Shown here: one piece after another, positions 1 through 8,447 of the stretch
Position numbering within the stretch: the stretch's first letter is position 1
How the letters are laid out: each line of letters begins with the position of its first letter
Source: Pseudoxanthomonas gei
Lineage (GTDB): Bacteria > Pseudomonadota > Gammaproteobacteria > Xanthomonadales > Xanthomonadaceae
Direction of reading: 5' to 3'
DNA length: 64,000 nt
Assembly: GCF_010119615.1 (NCBI RefSeq)
Contig: NZ_QOVG01000007.1
Location: 1-64,000, forward strand
The notes under the pieces: model-generated
Told to the model about the DNA's origin: nothing
Database searches by the model: none
What the model saw: the letters and a program-made list of their open reading frames with translations, nothing else
Program-made: the position numbers and the translations under genes

Positions 1-157
1 ACTCGGCCTGGGGAGGGGCCTTCGTTCCGAGATCACTCCAGGGGATGGGAGAGATCTAGCGACAGACCTTGCATCTGTCACGGGCTATGAGACCAGACCG
101 GGCATGGATAGTTCGTGAAGATTTCGGTTAAAAAACCGTAAGGTTTAAGGGGTATTC
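1..157 (-). ncRNA. Possible sX13-like small RNA beyond the polA stop (3' end outside window)
   Basis: Read on the minus strand, this stretch shows consecutive hairpins whose loops carry CCCC. One has stem CTCC/GGAG around CATCCCCT (near 32-48). Another has stem GGCC/GGCC around CCTCCCCA, nested in CTCGG/CCGAG (2-31). A third is a plain hairpin GACAGA/TCTGTC (61-79). A further ACCCC lies near the putative 5' end. A minus-strand -10 TACAAT (163-168 on the plus strand) with a weak TTATAA 16 bp upstream would start a transcript near 157. The area around 120-195 is much more AT-rich than its surroundings. The Xanthomonas sRNA sX13 is, as I recall, found next to polA and carries C-rich loops, so this is my best guess. 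The exact ends are unknown. Confidence 0.45.
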
Positions 158-254
158 ATTTTATTGTACTAACGAGTACTGAATTTATAACGCATGCACC
201 CGAACAGGTAACTGCTGTAAGCGGCCGCCATTGCTCGGGCTTGGCGCCGCAGGG

Positions 255-3023
255 TCAATGTGCTTCGTCCCAATTGTCGCCAACGCCGCTATCGACCACC
301 AATGGCACCGAGAGGGAGGCGGCTTCGGCCATCCGCCGGGTGACCTCCGGCAGCAGGACTTCAACGAAATCCTGTTCAGCCTCGAAGACCAGTTCATCGT
401 GGACCTGGAGGATCATCAGCGCGCGTGAAGCGTGTCCTGCCAGCCAGGCGTCGACCGCGATCATCGCGCGCTTGATGATGTCGGCCGCCGTGCCCTGCAT
501 CGGCGCGTTGATCGCCGCCCGCTCCGCGCCTGCGCGCTGGCCTTGCGTGCCCTTGTTGATGTAGTCGAGATAGAGGCGGCGGCCGAACACGGTCTCCACA
601 TAGCCCTGCTCGCGCGCCTGCTGGCGGGTGCGTTCCATGTAATCGCGCACGCCGGGGTACCGGCTGAAGTACAGCGCGATGTAGTCCTGCGCTTCGCCGC
701 GGCCAATGCCGAGTTGCCGCGCCAGCCCGAACGCGCTCATGCCGTACATCAGGCCGAAGTTGATCGCCTTGGCGGCGCGGCGTTCGTTGCCGCTCACTTC
801 CTCGACCTTGCGCCCGAACACTTCCGCGGCAGTGGCCTTGTGCACGTCCAGGCCGGATTCGAAGGCGCGCACCAGGCCGGGGTCTTCGGACAGGTGGGCC
901 ATGATCCGCAACTCGATCTGCGAATAGTCGCAGGCCACGATCCTGCGACCGGGCGGGGCCACGAAGGCCTTGCGGATACGCCGGCCATCCTCGGTGCGGA
1001 TCGGGATGTTCTGCAGGTTGGGGTCGGACGAGGACAGGCGGCCGGTGGCCGCGCCAGCCTGGTGATAGCTGGTATGCACGCGCCCGGTGTCGCGATTGAC
1101 CATGTCCGGCAGCTTGTCGGTATAGGTGCTGCGCAGCTTGGCCAGGCCGCGGTATTCCAGGATCACCTTGGGGAGCTCATGCAGGTCGGCAATCGCCGCC
1201 AGTGCCTCCTCGTTGGTCGAAGGCTGGCCGGAAGGCGTCTTCACCATCACCGGCAGCTTCAATTCCTCGAACAGCAGGGCGCACAGCTGCTTGGGCGAAT
1301 CCAGGTTGAAGGTGCGACCGGCCAGCTCGGTGGCCAATTGCTGGGCGACCAGCATGCGCTTGCCCAGATCGGCCGACTGGCGACGCAGCTCGTCGGCGTC
1401 GATCATCACGCCGTTGGCTTCGATGCGCTCCAGCACCGGCACCAACGGCATTTCGATCTCGCGGTACACGCGCTGCAACGCCGGCTCCTGTTGGAGCTTC
1501 GCCCGCAACGTGCGGTGCAGGCGCAGGGTGATGTCGGAATCCTCGGCGGCATAACGCGTGGCGTCATCCAGCGCGACCTGCGAGAACAGGATCTGCTTGG
1601 CACCCTTGCCCGCCACCTGCTCGTACTTGATGGTGTCGTAGCCCAGGTAGCGTTTGGCCAGGCTGTCCATGTCGTGGCGGCTGCTGCCGGAGTTGAGCAC
1701 GAAGCTTTCCAGCATGGTGTCGTCGGCGTAGCCCGCCACCTCGATGCCGTGGCGACGCAGCACATGCAGGTCGTACTTGCCCTGCTGGCCCAACTTCTTT
1801 TTCGTCGCATCGGCGAACAGCGGCGCCAGCGCGGCCAGGGTGGCGCTACGCTCCAGCTGCGCCGGCGCGCCGGGGTATTCATGTGCCAGCGGAAGATAGA
1901 CCGCCTTGTTGGCTTCCACCGCGAAGCTGAGGCCCACCAGGTTGGCCTGCATCGGGTCCAGGCTGTCGGTTTCGCTGTCGAATGCGAATTCATCGCTGTC
2001 CTGCAGCGAGACCAACAACGCCTGCAGCTGCTGCGTGGTCAGGATGGTTTCGTATTGGCCTGCAACTGAAAGCGCCGGATCGAGCGCATCGGTATCGGTT
2101 GCGACCGCGGAAACAAAACCGGTGCCGCGCGCGCGGCCGGGTTCCTTTTCGGCGATCGAAGCCCCGCCTGCCGGGCTGCCCGCGTCCAGGTCCTTCAGCG
2201 CCTGGTTCATGCCGTAACGCTGGTAAAGCTGGCGCAGCGTATCGGCATCCTGCGCGCGCAATCCCAGGCTTTGCGCGTTGCCTTCGAGTTCCACGTCCAG
2301 CTTGATGGTGACCAGCTCGCGGTTGAGCGGCAGCCGGTGCAACGCGGCGCGCAGGTTGTCGCCGATCTTGCCCTTGATGTCACCGGCGTGGGCGATCACG
2401 TTGTCCAGGCTGCCGTATTCGGCCAGCCACTTGGCCGCGGTCTTGGGCCCGCACTTCTCCACGCCGGGCACGTTGTCCACGGCATCGCCCATCAGCGCCA
2501 GCAGGTCGACGATCTGCTCCGGCCTGACCCCGAACTTGTCGAACACGGTTGCTTCCGAATCCATGCGGCTGCCGCTCATGGTGTTGACCAGCGCCAGGCC
2601 GGGCCGCACCAGCTGGGCGAAATCCTTGTCGCCGGTGGAAATGGTGACGTCTATGCCGTCGTTCACCGCCTGCAATGCGAGCGTGCCGATCACATCGTCG
2701 GCTTCGACGCCATCCACGCGCAGGATCGGCATGCCGAGGGCCTTGACGATCTCGCACATCGGCAGCACCTGCGCACGCAGGTCCTCGGGCATGGCCGAGC
2801 GATTGGCCTTGTACAGCGGGTAGAGCGCATCGCGGAAGGTCTTGCCCGGCGCGTCGACCACGAAGGCCAGGTACTCGGGGTTTTCCTTGAGCGTGGCGCG
2901 CAACATGTTGACCACGCCGAACAGCGCGCCGGTCGGCTCGCCCGCGGCATTGGTCAGCGGCGGCAGCGCGTGGAAAGCGCGATAGAGATAACTGGAACCG
3001 TCGATCAATACGAGTCTGGGCAT
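255..3023 (-). CDS. polA: DNA polymerase I
   Basis: Repair and Okazaki-fragment polymerase of 922 residues, normal full length. The N-terminal 5' nuclease covers roughly residues 1-290. The 3'-5' proofreading domain follows at about 325-510 and keeps its acidic motif DSETDSLD, so proofreading looks intact. The polymerase domain fills the C-terminus, with motif A DYSQIELR near residue 700 and motif C QVHDELVFE at about 873-881. The ATG is preceded at 6 nt by TAGAAT on the minus strand, consistent with a leaderless message. It is divergent from the DUF2782 lipoprotein gene. Beyond its stop lies an AT-rich stretch with a possible sRNA. Identification is secure. Confidence 0.98.
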   Translation of the reverse strand: MPRLVLIDGSSYLYRAFHALPPLTNAAGEPTGALFGVVNMLRATLKENPEYLAFVVDAPGKTFRDALYPLYKANRSAMPEDLRAQVLPMCEIVKALGMPILRVDGVEADDVIGTLALQAVNDGIDVTISTGDKDFAQLVRPGLALVNTMSGSRMDSEATVFDKFGVRPEQIVDLLALMGDAVDNVPGVEKCGPKTAAKWLAEYGSLDNVIAHAGDIKGKIGDNLRAALHRLPLNRELVTIKLDVELEGNAQSLGLRAQDADTLRQLYQRYGMNQALKDLDAGSPAGGASIAEKEPGRARGTGFVSAVATDTDALDPALSVAGQYETILTTQQLQALLVSLQDSDEFAFDSETDSLDPMQANLVGLSFAVEANKAVYLPLAHEYPGAPAQLERSATLAALAPLFADATKKKLGQQGKYDLHVLRRHGIEVAGYADDTMLESFVLNSGSSRHDMDSLAKRYLGYDTIKYEQVAGKGAKQILFSQVALDDATRYAAEDSDITLRLHRTLRAKLQQEPALQRVYREIEMPLVPVLERIEANGVMIDADELRRQSADLGKRMLVAQQLATELAGRTFNLDSPKQLCALLFEELKLPVMVKTPSGQPSTNEEALAAIADLHELPKVILEYRGLAKLRSTYTDKLPDMVNRDTGRVHTSYHQAGAATGRLSSSDPNLQNIPIRTEDGRRIRKAFVAPPGRRIVACDYSQIELRIMAHLSEDPGLVRAFESGLDVHKATAAEVFGRKVEEVSGNERRAAKAINFGLMYGMSAFGLARQLGIGRGEAQDYIALYFSRYPGVRDYMERTRQQAREQGYVETVFGRRLYLDYINKGTQGQRAGAERAAINAPMQGTAADIIKRAMIAVDAWLAGHASRALMILQVHDELVFEAEQDFVEVLLPEVTRRMAEAASLSVPLVVDSGVGDNWDEAH

Positions 3024-3029
3024 GGTCCA

Positions 3030-3035
3030 ATTCTA
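3030..3035 (-). promoter_or_regulatory. -10 hexamer of polA, leaderless arrangement
   Basis: TAGAAT on the minus strand lies exactly 6 nt before the polA ATG, placing the expected transcription start on or next to the start codon. No recognisable Shine-Dalgarno lies between them. No good -35 is visible. The same geometry recurs at several other genes in the window. Confidence 0.45.
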
Positions 3036-3108
3036 ACCCCTGCCCTTTCACGCACGCGTGCCGGCGCGGCGCATAATCGCGGCCTGTCCCGTACTGCGAG
3101 GAACTGCC

Positions 3109-3402
3109 ATGAAAACCCTTTGGATCGGGCCACTGCTGCTGCTCCTGGCGGGATGCGCGTCGATGGCCGCCCAGGGCGACCCGACCGCGGACCTGGCCGA
3201 TGCACAGGTGGCCGTACGCACCGAGACCAACGGTGACGTGGTCGAGGAATACCGGGTCGCTGGCCAGTTGCGCATGGTCAAGGTCACCCCGTCGCGCGGC
3301 CCGGCCTATTACCTGATGGACGAGAATGGCGATGGCCGCCTGGACAAGAGCAAGGGCGAAGGCACGGTCTCGCCGGTCTACTGGAAGCTCTACGGCTGGT
3401 GA
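3109..3402 (+). CDS. DUF2782 family lipoprotein
   Basis: Small exported protein of 97 residues. It begins with a basic-hydrophobic signal peptide ending in a lipobox (LLAGC), so it is predicted to be lipidated and membrane-anchored. The mature part resembles DUF2782 proteins, which sit next to polA in Xanthomonadaceae and pseudomonads; the DENGDGRLD segment looks like an EF-hand-type acidic loop. No function is established for the family. The start was chosen because only this ATG places a signal peptide at the N-terminus; an in-frame start 51 nt upstream would bury it. A CATAAT -10 element lies at 3071-3076. The gene is divergent from polA. Confidence 0.8.
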   Translation: MKTLWIGPLLLLLAGCASMAAQGDPTADLADAQVAVRTETNGDVVEEYRVAGQLRMVKVTPSRGPAYYLMDENGDGRLDKSKGEGTVSPVYWKLYGW

Positions 3403-3409
3403 CACGCTG

Positions 3410-3436
3410 GCGTGGACGGCGAACGGCCGTCCACGC
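3410..3436. terminator. Hairpin between convergent genes
   Basis: GCGTGGACGG pairs perfectly with CCGTCCACGC over a 7-nt loop between the ends of the DUF2782 lipoprotein gene and the convergent mono-haem protein gene. It has no T-tract, so it is more likely a processing or rho-assisted end for both transcripts than a classic intrinsic terminator. Confidence 0.5.
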
Positions 3437-3455
3437 AGTTGCGGCGCATCGCACG

Positions 3456-5027
3456 CTAGGGGTCGCGCGTCACTTCGTATTGTTCGATGTGCCGTTGCTG
3501 CAGGCGCGAAGCGTCGGCCGATGGCCTGACCAGCGCCGAAGGCGGTGCGTTTTCGTCCCAGGTGCAGGGGTTGTAGGTCGGGCCTCCGGTGGCGGTTGGC
3601 AGGGCGCGGGCCACCGTCGATGACAATTGCAGCGAATAGTCGGCGGCGGTGACGGTGATGCCCGAGGCATCGGTCTGGCACGCGCCGCCGCTTGCCTGGC
3701 GCCGACCGAAGGCCGTGGTGCCCCGCAGGTTGCGGAACCAGTCGGCGCGGAACGGCGGCTGCGCGCACGCCGCAGTGGGCAGCATCGGCGCCAATGCGGG
3801 CGCCTGCGCGGTGCTGTGGCAACTCATGCAGGCCGATGCGGGATTGTCGACCGGGCCGTTCAGGCGCCCCTCCACGCCCAGGTGCGCGCGCGCATACGCC
3901 GGTGCCGCCGGATTGATCCAGGATTCGGTGAGCGGCGCGCCAGCGGGATCGTTGCCCCACATTATCCCGACCGGCGCCATTTTCGTCCAGGGCGAAGCAC
4001 CGGCCTGCGAGACGTCGTAGGCGTAAGTCGCGAAGTACCAGCCCGTGGGTCCGGCGCGCCTGTCCTTCACCGCGATATCGATCTGCATCAGTCGCACCGG
4101 CACCGGCACGCCCCCGGGATTGGGCAGTATCTCCACCCGCAACGAGCCGGCCAGCAGGTCCTGCGGGAACGCCGCCGACGGCGCGGCACTGTAAAGCAGC
4201 TTGAACACGAAGCTGCCCTCGGTGAACTTCATCCCGCTCGGCTGGGGCCGGTCGATGCCCGGCGTGGTCGTCTTCCACAGCCTCTGGAATACGCGTCCGC
4301 CGCGCGCATCGTAGTAGGCGACGGCGTAGTTCTGGAAAGCGGCGGTGTTGCCGCCGAGTTCGTTGACGCGCACGGTGCGCTCCAGGGTCATGCCGTGCGC
4401 GGCTTCGCGGGTGCCGGGCGCATTGGTGGCGCCATAGAACATGCGCGGCGCCGGATACCACTTCTGGTTTCGCTGGGCGGTGGTCACGCTGCCGCCGAGC
4501 GGATCGCGGTAGTCGTCATCGGCCAACAGTTGCGGGGTCAGTGCGCGCGCCACCGCACTGCTCATGGCGTAGTTGCGCAACGCCAGCGCGTAGCCAAGCC
4601 TTTGAGCAGGATCGCGCGGATTGAACGACAGCCACGGCCGCGATCCGCCAGGCACGCCCGTTGCGGCCTGCTCCAGCAGGCTGGGCTGGAACCAGGGACC
4701 CGGATACGCAGCGGGCAGCGTGGTCCTGGGCACGATGAAATCGGCGAACCTGCCGCGACACTGCGCCACGTAATTGCCTGTTGCGGCAGGCCGGCCGGCA
4801 GCAGTGACGGCCAGGCAACGCGCGCCTGGCGCGCATCCGCTGGCGGCCGGCAACAAGGCGGTCGCCAATGCGGAGCGCGGCGCCTCTCCGTCCGCCGATG
4901 CCGGCGGTGCGGAACGTATGTGTGCCTGTTGCGTGCACGTGGCCAGTGCCAGGGGTGCCAACAGGGCACAGGTCAATCGAGTGAGTGGCCAGCGCGCGCG
5001 TGGATTGTTCAACGGGGCAACCTCCAT
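3456..5027 (-). CDS. Exported mono-haem (CxxCH) protein of unknown function
   Basis: Protein of 523 residues with an N-terminal hydrophobic segment (about residues 15-32) suggesting export; the cysteine in LALATC could be lipidated, although T before C is unusual for a lipobox. A single c-type haem motif, CMSCH, lies at about residues 400-404, and several other cysteines are present. The remainder resembles no catalytic domain I recognise. CxxCH with export predicts covalent haem attached in the periplasm, hence an electron-transfer or redox role. It is divergent from the protease cassette and shares its upstream region, which may mean co-regulation. Annotation beyond cytochrome c-like would be guesswork. 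Confidence 0.65.
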   Translation of the reverse strand: MEVAPLNNPRARWPLTRLTCALLAPLALATCTQQAHIRSAPPASADGEAPRSALATALLPAASGCAPGARCLAVTAAGRPAATGNYVAQCRGRFADFIVPRTTLPAAYPGPWFQPSLLEQAATGVPGGSRPWLSFNPRDPAQRLGYALALRNYAMSSAVARALTPQLLADDDYRDPLGGSVTTAQRNQKWYPAPRMFYGATNAPGTREAAHGMTLERTVRVNELGGNTAAFQNYAVAYYDARGGRVFQRLWKTTTPGIDRPQPSGMKFTEGSFVFKLLYSAAPSAAFPQDLLAGSLRVEILPNPGGVPVPVRLMQIDIAVKDRRAGPTGWYFATYAYDVSQAGASPWTKMAPVGIMWGNDPAGAPLTESWINPAAPAYARAHLGVEGRLNGPVDNPASACMSCHSTAQAPALAPMLPTAACAQPPFRADWFRNLRGTTAFGRRQASGGACQTDASGITVTAADYSLQLSSTVARALPTATGGPTYNPCTWDENAPPSALVRPSADASRLQQRHIEQYEVTRDP

Positions 5028-5171
5028 GGGATGGCCGTGCTTGCACGCGCACGGCGCTGCGTCGGCGTCCTGCGCCGCGACGTCCCCTCACGCCGTCACG
5101 TCTCACCCAACGCAGCGGCGCGCCGTGGCAGGACACCTGCAGCCACTGGCCCCAATTCACGCGTCGTCGCG

Positions 5172-5200
5172 TTGACTGCTATGCAAGTCCGAAAAATTCT
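5172..5200 (+). promoter_or_regulatory. Candidate promoter of the protease cassette
   Basis: TTGACT (5172-5177) is a strong sigma70 -35 match. After a 17-bp spacer comes AATTCT, a poor -10. Transcription would begin near 5207, about 40 nt before the chosen ATG of the first protease gene. That would argue against the in-frame ATG at 5180 as the start. Confidence 0.3.
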
Positions 5201-5249
5201 TCTGCGTGCAAGCGCCGCATCGAACGATTTCCCCCCGCGAGATCCGCCC

Positions 5250-6740
5250 ATGGTTCTGCCTGTCCGTTGCCTCTGCCTTGCCCTGTCCGTGTGCCTCTAC
5301 GCCCCGTTGCCATCGCTGGCGCAGGACGCGCCGCGTGAGCAGCGCATCAGTACCGGCGAGCTGCGCGACCAGGTGCGCCGGCGCCCGCAAGGCGTGGTGG
5401 TGCCAGTGGAAATCACCAAGCAGGGCGACCGCGTGGTGCTGCAGACGGCCGATTCGGCGGTCACCGTATCCAACGCCGGCGCAGTGGCGCAGCAGGTGCG
5501 GCAGGTGCCCATCCAGGCGGCAGTCGGCGCAGGCCCCGGCGATTCGGTGGAACTGAAGGACGTGCAGCTGCAGGCCACCAAGCGCTGGAACGACCTGGCC
5601 CCGGCGCGGCGCGCGAAGTATCGGCGGGTCGATGCGGCGCAGCGACGCATGAGCACCATCGCCGAAACCGCGCTGGGCGCCAACGCGACCGAAGCCGACC
5701 TGCGCCAGCTCAAGCGCAGCGCCGAAGACACCGAGCGGCAACTCGTGCAGGCCTACAAGACGCTGGGCGCCAACCAGCGCAGCGAACAGCGCGAACTGGT
5801 GGAGCAGCACGCCGAACTGCGCCGGCTCAACAAGTCGCTGTATGGGCTGGACCAAGACGACCGTTATCCGCCGCAGACCTACCAGCGCATCTACGCCAAT
5901 TCGCGTGGCGCCTTCGCCTTGCGCGCGCGCGCCGAGGAGAAGCCGCGCTGCAGCGCCGTGCTGATCGGCGAGAAACTCGCGCTCACCAACAACCACTGCA
6001 TCCTGGAAGAGACACCGGAGGAGTTCGAGGCGGTGTTCGACTACGAGGACGACCTGGATGGAAACCACCTGGCAAGACAGGTATTCCCGGTCACTGCGAT
6101 CCGCTTGAGCGACGAGGACGAACGCGGCAACCTGGATTTCGTCCTGCTTGAACTGGGCACCAATGCAGAGGGCGTGGCGCCAGGCAACGCCTATCCGGTG
6201 CAGTGCCTGTCGCTGACCCAGGTCAAGCGCGATGATCCGCTGTACGTGATCGGCTATCCCCTGGGCGAGCCGCGCACCGTGCATGACAACAGTTTCGTGT
6301 ACTTCCCGTTCCGGGTCACGCCGGACGAATACATCGCCATGAAACTGCTGGTCAGTGCCGAATTCGATTCCATCGAGGCCGAGGACCTGTCCTATCGCGA
6401 AGGCAAGCTGAAGGAATTCGTCGACAGCTACCAGTTGCGCGAAGGCGATGGCGCCCCCTATTACGAATACATCAGCGTGCGCTTCGCCCACCAGCCCACC
6501 ATTGGCGCCGACAGCGATACCTATCACGGCAATTCCGGCTCGCCGGTCTATCACCGCCGTTCCCACGCCGTGATCGGACTGCTGTTCGACGGCCAGGAAG
6601 ACCTGTCCGAACCCTGGGCCGCCGGCTGGCGCGCGCATGAAGCGGTGTTGCCGATCACCAAGGTGGTCGAGCGCCTGGACCTGGCCGCGCCGGCCTGGCG
6701 CAGCGATCCGCGCGTCTGCGTACTGCCTGCCCATTCCTGA
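5250..6740 (+). CDS. Exported trypsin-like serine protease
   Basis: Predicted secreted chymotrypsin-fold protease of 496 residues. A signal peptide ends near PLPSLA-QD. An N-terminal region rich in charged residues, probably partly coiled coil (about residues 110-200), precedes the protease domain. The triad is visible: His249 in TNNHC, Asp296 in NLDFVLLEL and Ser429 in HGNSGSPV. The GNSGSP motif is typical of V8/trypsin-like (S1) enzymes that cleave cell-surface or extracellular proteins. This start gives a proper signal peptide; an upstream in-frame ATG at 5180 would add 23 residues without one. It is the first gene of a four-gene cassette; the next ATG is 9 nt after its stop. Confidence 0.85.
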   Translation: MVLPVRCLCLALSVCLYAPLPSLAQDAPREQRISTGELRDQVRRRPQGVVVPVEITKQGDRVVLQTADSAVTVSNAGAVAQQVRQVPIQAAVGAGPGDSVELKDVQLQATKRWNDLAPARRAKYRRVDAAQRRMSTIAETALGANATEADLRQLKRSAEDTERQLVQAYKTLGANQRSEQRELVEQHAELRRLNKSLYGLDQDDRYPPQTYQRIYANSRGAFALRARAEEKPRCSAVLIGEKLALTNNHCILEETPEEFEAVFDYEDDLDGNHLARQVFPVTAIRLSDEDERGNLDFVLLELGTNAEGVAPGNAYPVQCLSLTQVKRDDPLYVIGYPLGEPRTVHDNSFVYFPFRVTPDEYIAMKLLVSAEFDSIEAEDLSYREGKLKEFVDSYQLREGDGAPYYEYISVRFAHQPTIGADSDTYHGNSGSPVYHRRSHAVIGLLFDGQEDLSEPWAAGWRAHEAVLPITKVVERLDLAAPAWRSDPRVCVLPAHS

Positions 6741-6749
6741 GGATTGAAC

Positions 6750-8447
6750 ATGCGCTGTCTGTTTCTGTTGCCGTTGCTGTTGCTGGGCGTTGTGGCCTGC
6801 AAGCCCGACAAGCCACCCGTGGCGACGCCACCGGTCACTGCACCCGTTGCCAGCGTGCCGGTGCCGCCGGCGGCCTACACGCAGGGCTATGTGGTCGAAC
6901 TGGCACCCACGCAGACGCCGGCCGAGCTGCGCGCGGCGGCCGAGGCCGTGTTCGCCAAGGTGGTCAGCGTCGAACCGCTGTTCCCGGACGTGCAACCCGG
7001 CGACGACCCCGAAGGGCTTTCGCGCATCCATCGCGTGCGCGTCGCCGATGCACCCCAGGGCACGCCCTGGGACGGCGCCAATGCGCTGCGCGAGCGCGGC
7101 GGTTTCCTGCGCGTGGAGCCGGACAGCGAAGACACCCTGACCGAGGCGCAGAAGCGCGCGGCAGTCACCGCCTGCCTGGGCGATACCGGCGTGGCCGCAC
7201 CGGCCAATCCGGCCTGGTCACTGGATGCGAACCACATGGCCGTGGAAGCGGCACGCAAGCTGGCACTGCCGCCGGGTGGCAAGGCGCTGGGCGAAGGCGT
7301 GCGCATCTGCCATCCCGACAGCGGCTACACCGACCACGTCGACCTGGACTCCGGGCGCATCGACCGGCGCTCCACCCTCAACCTGATGGAAGGCGGCACC
7401 GACGCGCATGACCCGCTGGGCTATTCCGGCAATCCCGGCCACGGCACCAAGACCGGTAGCGTGCTGGTCAGCGACGGCGGCTTCGATGCCAGCGGCAACA
7501 CCACCGCACCGGGTCGCATCGACGGACTGGCGCCCAGGGCCACGCTGGTGCCGATCCGCACGTTCAACAGCGTGATCCGGGTGCTGGATTCCAACACCGC
7601 GCGCGCCGTGCGCCACGCGACCACCGCGCAGTGCGACGTGATCTCGATGAGCCTGGGCGGGCGCGCGTTCTTCGGCCTGGAGCGCGCGATCAACGATGCC
7701 GTGCGCCGCGACATCATCGTGGTCAATGCCGCCGGCAACTGCATCGGCATGGTGGTCGCGCCGGCCAGCTACGACAACGCCATCGCGGTGGCGGCCACCA
7801 ATGTCGACAACAAGCCGTGGAAGGGTTCGTCGAAGGGTCGCGCGGTGGACATTTCCGCGCCCGGCGAGGACGTCTACGTCGCCGACGCCGTCGCCGGCGC
7901 GACCGGCATCGAGTCCAGTCCCGGCAACGGCACTTCGTTCGCCACCGCCGCGGTGGCCGGCGCGGCAGCCAGCTGGATCGCGTTCCATGGTCGCGCGCGG
8001 ATCAAGGCCGCGCAGGGCAGCCTGACCCGGCGCGACCTCTTTGTGAAGGCGATGCAGGCCAGCGCACGGGTGCCTGCCGGCTGGGACGCGGGACGCTACG
8101 GCACCGGCATCCTCAACCTGGAAAAACTGCTGCGCCAGCCATTGGGGGCCGCGCGCACCCAGCTGCGGGCGCCACCCCGGGACGACACCGTCAACCTGAT
8201 GGCGCGCACCCTGGATCGCGATCCGGCGGAAGTGCGCGCGGGGCTGCAGCGGCTGCTGGGCCAGCCCGCCGACCTGGATGCGGAACTGGAACGGTTCGGC
8301 CCCGAATTGATGGACCTGGCGATGCGCGACCCGGAGGGTTTCCAGCGCACGCTGCAAGCGCCGTCCCCGGGCGCCCTGCAGGCACCGGACACCGTCAAGC
8401 CCCGGGCGTCGCGCGCCCTGGCCACGCGCATGGCAGGCACGCCGTGA
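6750..8447 (+). CDS. Subtilisin-like (S8) lipoprotein protease
   Basis: Subtilase of 565 residues. The signal peptide ends in a lipobox (GVVAC), so it is predicted to be membrane-anchored. A region of about 100 residues before the catalytic domain resembles an S8 propeptide (QGYVVELAPTQ onward). The triad is intact: Asp190 in HPDSGYTDH, His231 in PGHGTKTG, Ser396 in GNGTSFATA. The C-terminal 130 residues are not part of the catalytic core. It follows the trypsin-like gene by 9 nt, and its stop overlaps the next start (GTGA), indicating translational coupling. The likely role is extracytoplasmic proteolysis; the substrate is unknown. Confidence 0.88.
   Translation: MRCLFLLPLLLLGVVACKPDKPPVATPPVTAPVASVPVPPAAYTQGYVVELAPTQTPAELRAAAEAVFAKVVSVEPLFPDVQPGDDPEGLSRIHRVRVADAPQGTPWDGANALRERGGFLRVEPDSEDTLTEAQKRAAVTACLGDTGVAAPANPAWSLDANHMAVEAARKLALPPGGKALGEGVRICHPDSGYTDHVDLDSGRIDRRSTLNLMEGGTDAHDPLGYSGNPGHGTKTGSVLVSDGGFDASGNTTAPGRIDGLAPRATLVPIRTFNSVIRVLDSNTARAVRHATTAQCDVISMSLGGRAFFGLERAINDAVRRDIIVVNAAGNCIGMVVAPASYDNAIAVAATNVDNKPWKGSSKGRAVDISAPGEDVYVADAVAGATGIESSPGNGTSFATAAVAGAAASWIAFHGRARIKAAQGSLTRRDLFVKAMQASARVPAGWDAGRYGTGILNLEKLLRQPLGAARTQLRAPPRDDTVNLMARTLDRDPAEVRAGLQRLLGQPADLDAELERFGPELMDLAMRDPEGFQRTLQAPSPGALQAPDTVKPRASRALATRMAGTP

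Noticed and set aside
164-191. Plus-strand promoter TTGTAC-N16-TATAAC reading into the polA 3' end
   Set aside because: The box is nearly symmetric (TTATAA/TACAAT on the minus strand). The minus-strand reading leads into the structured C-rich RNA, which is the better explanation, though an antisense transcript cannot be excluded.
432-2069. Long open frame of 545 codons on the plus strand opposite polA
   Set aside because: It is antisense to a secure polA gene; the peptide is histidine/glutamine/arginine-rich without motifs, as expected from the complement of GC-rich coding DNA.
3627-5249. Plus-strand frame continuous with the trypsin-like protease, giving a 1037-residue protein
   Set aside because: The upstream part is antisense to the mono-haem protein gene and looks like a shadow. 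The protease signal peptide and domain begin at 5250.
5028-5249. CRP-like half sites in the protease upstream region
   Set aside because: Only isolated GTCAC/GTCTC words; no TGTGA-N6-TCACA arrangement.
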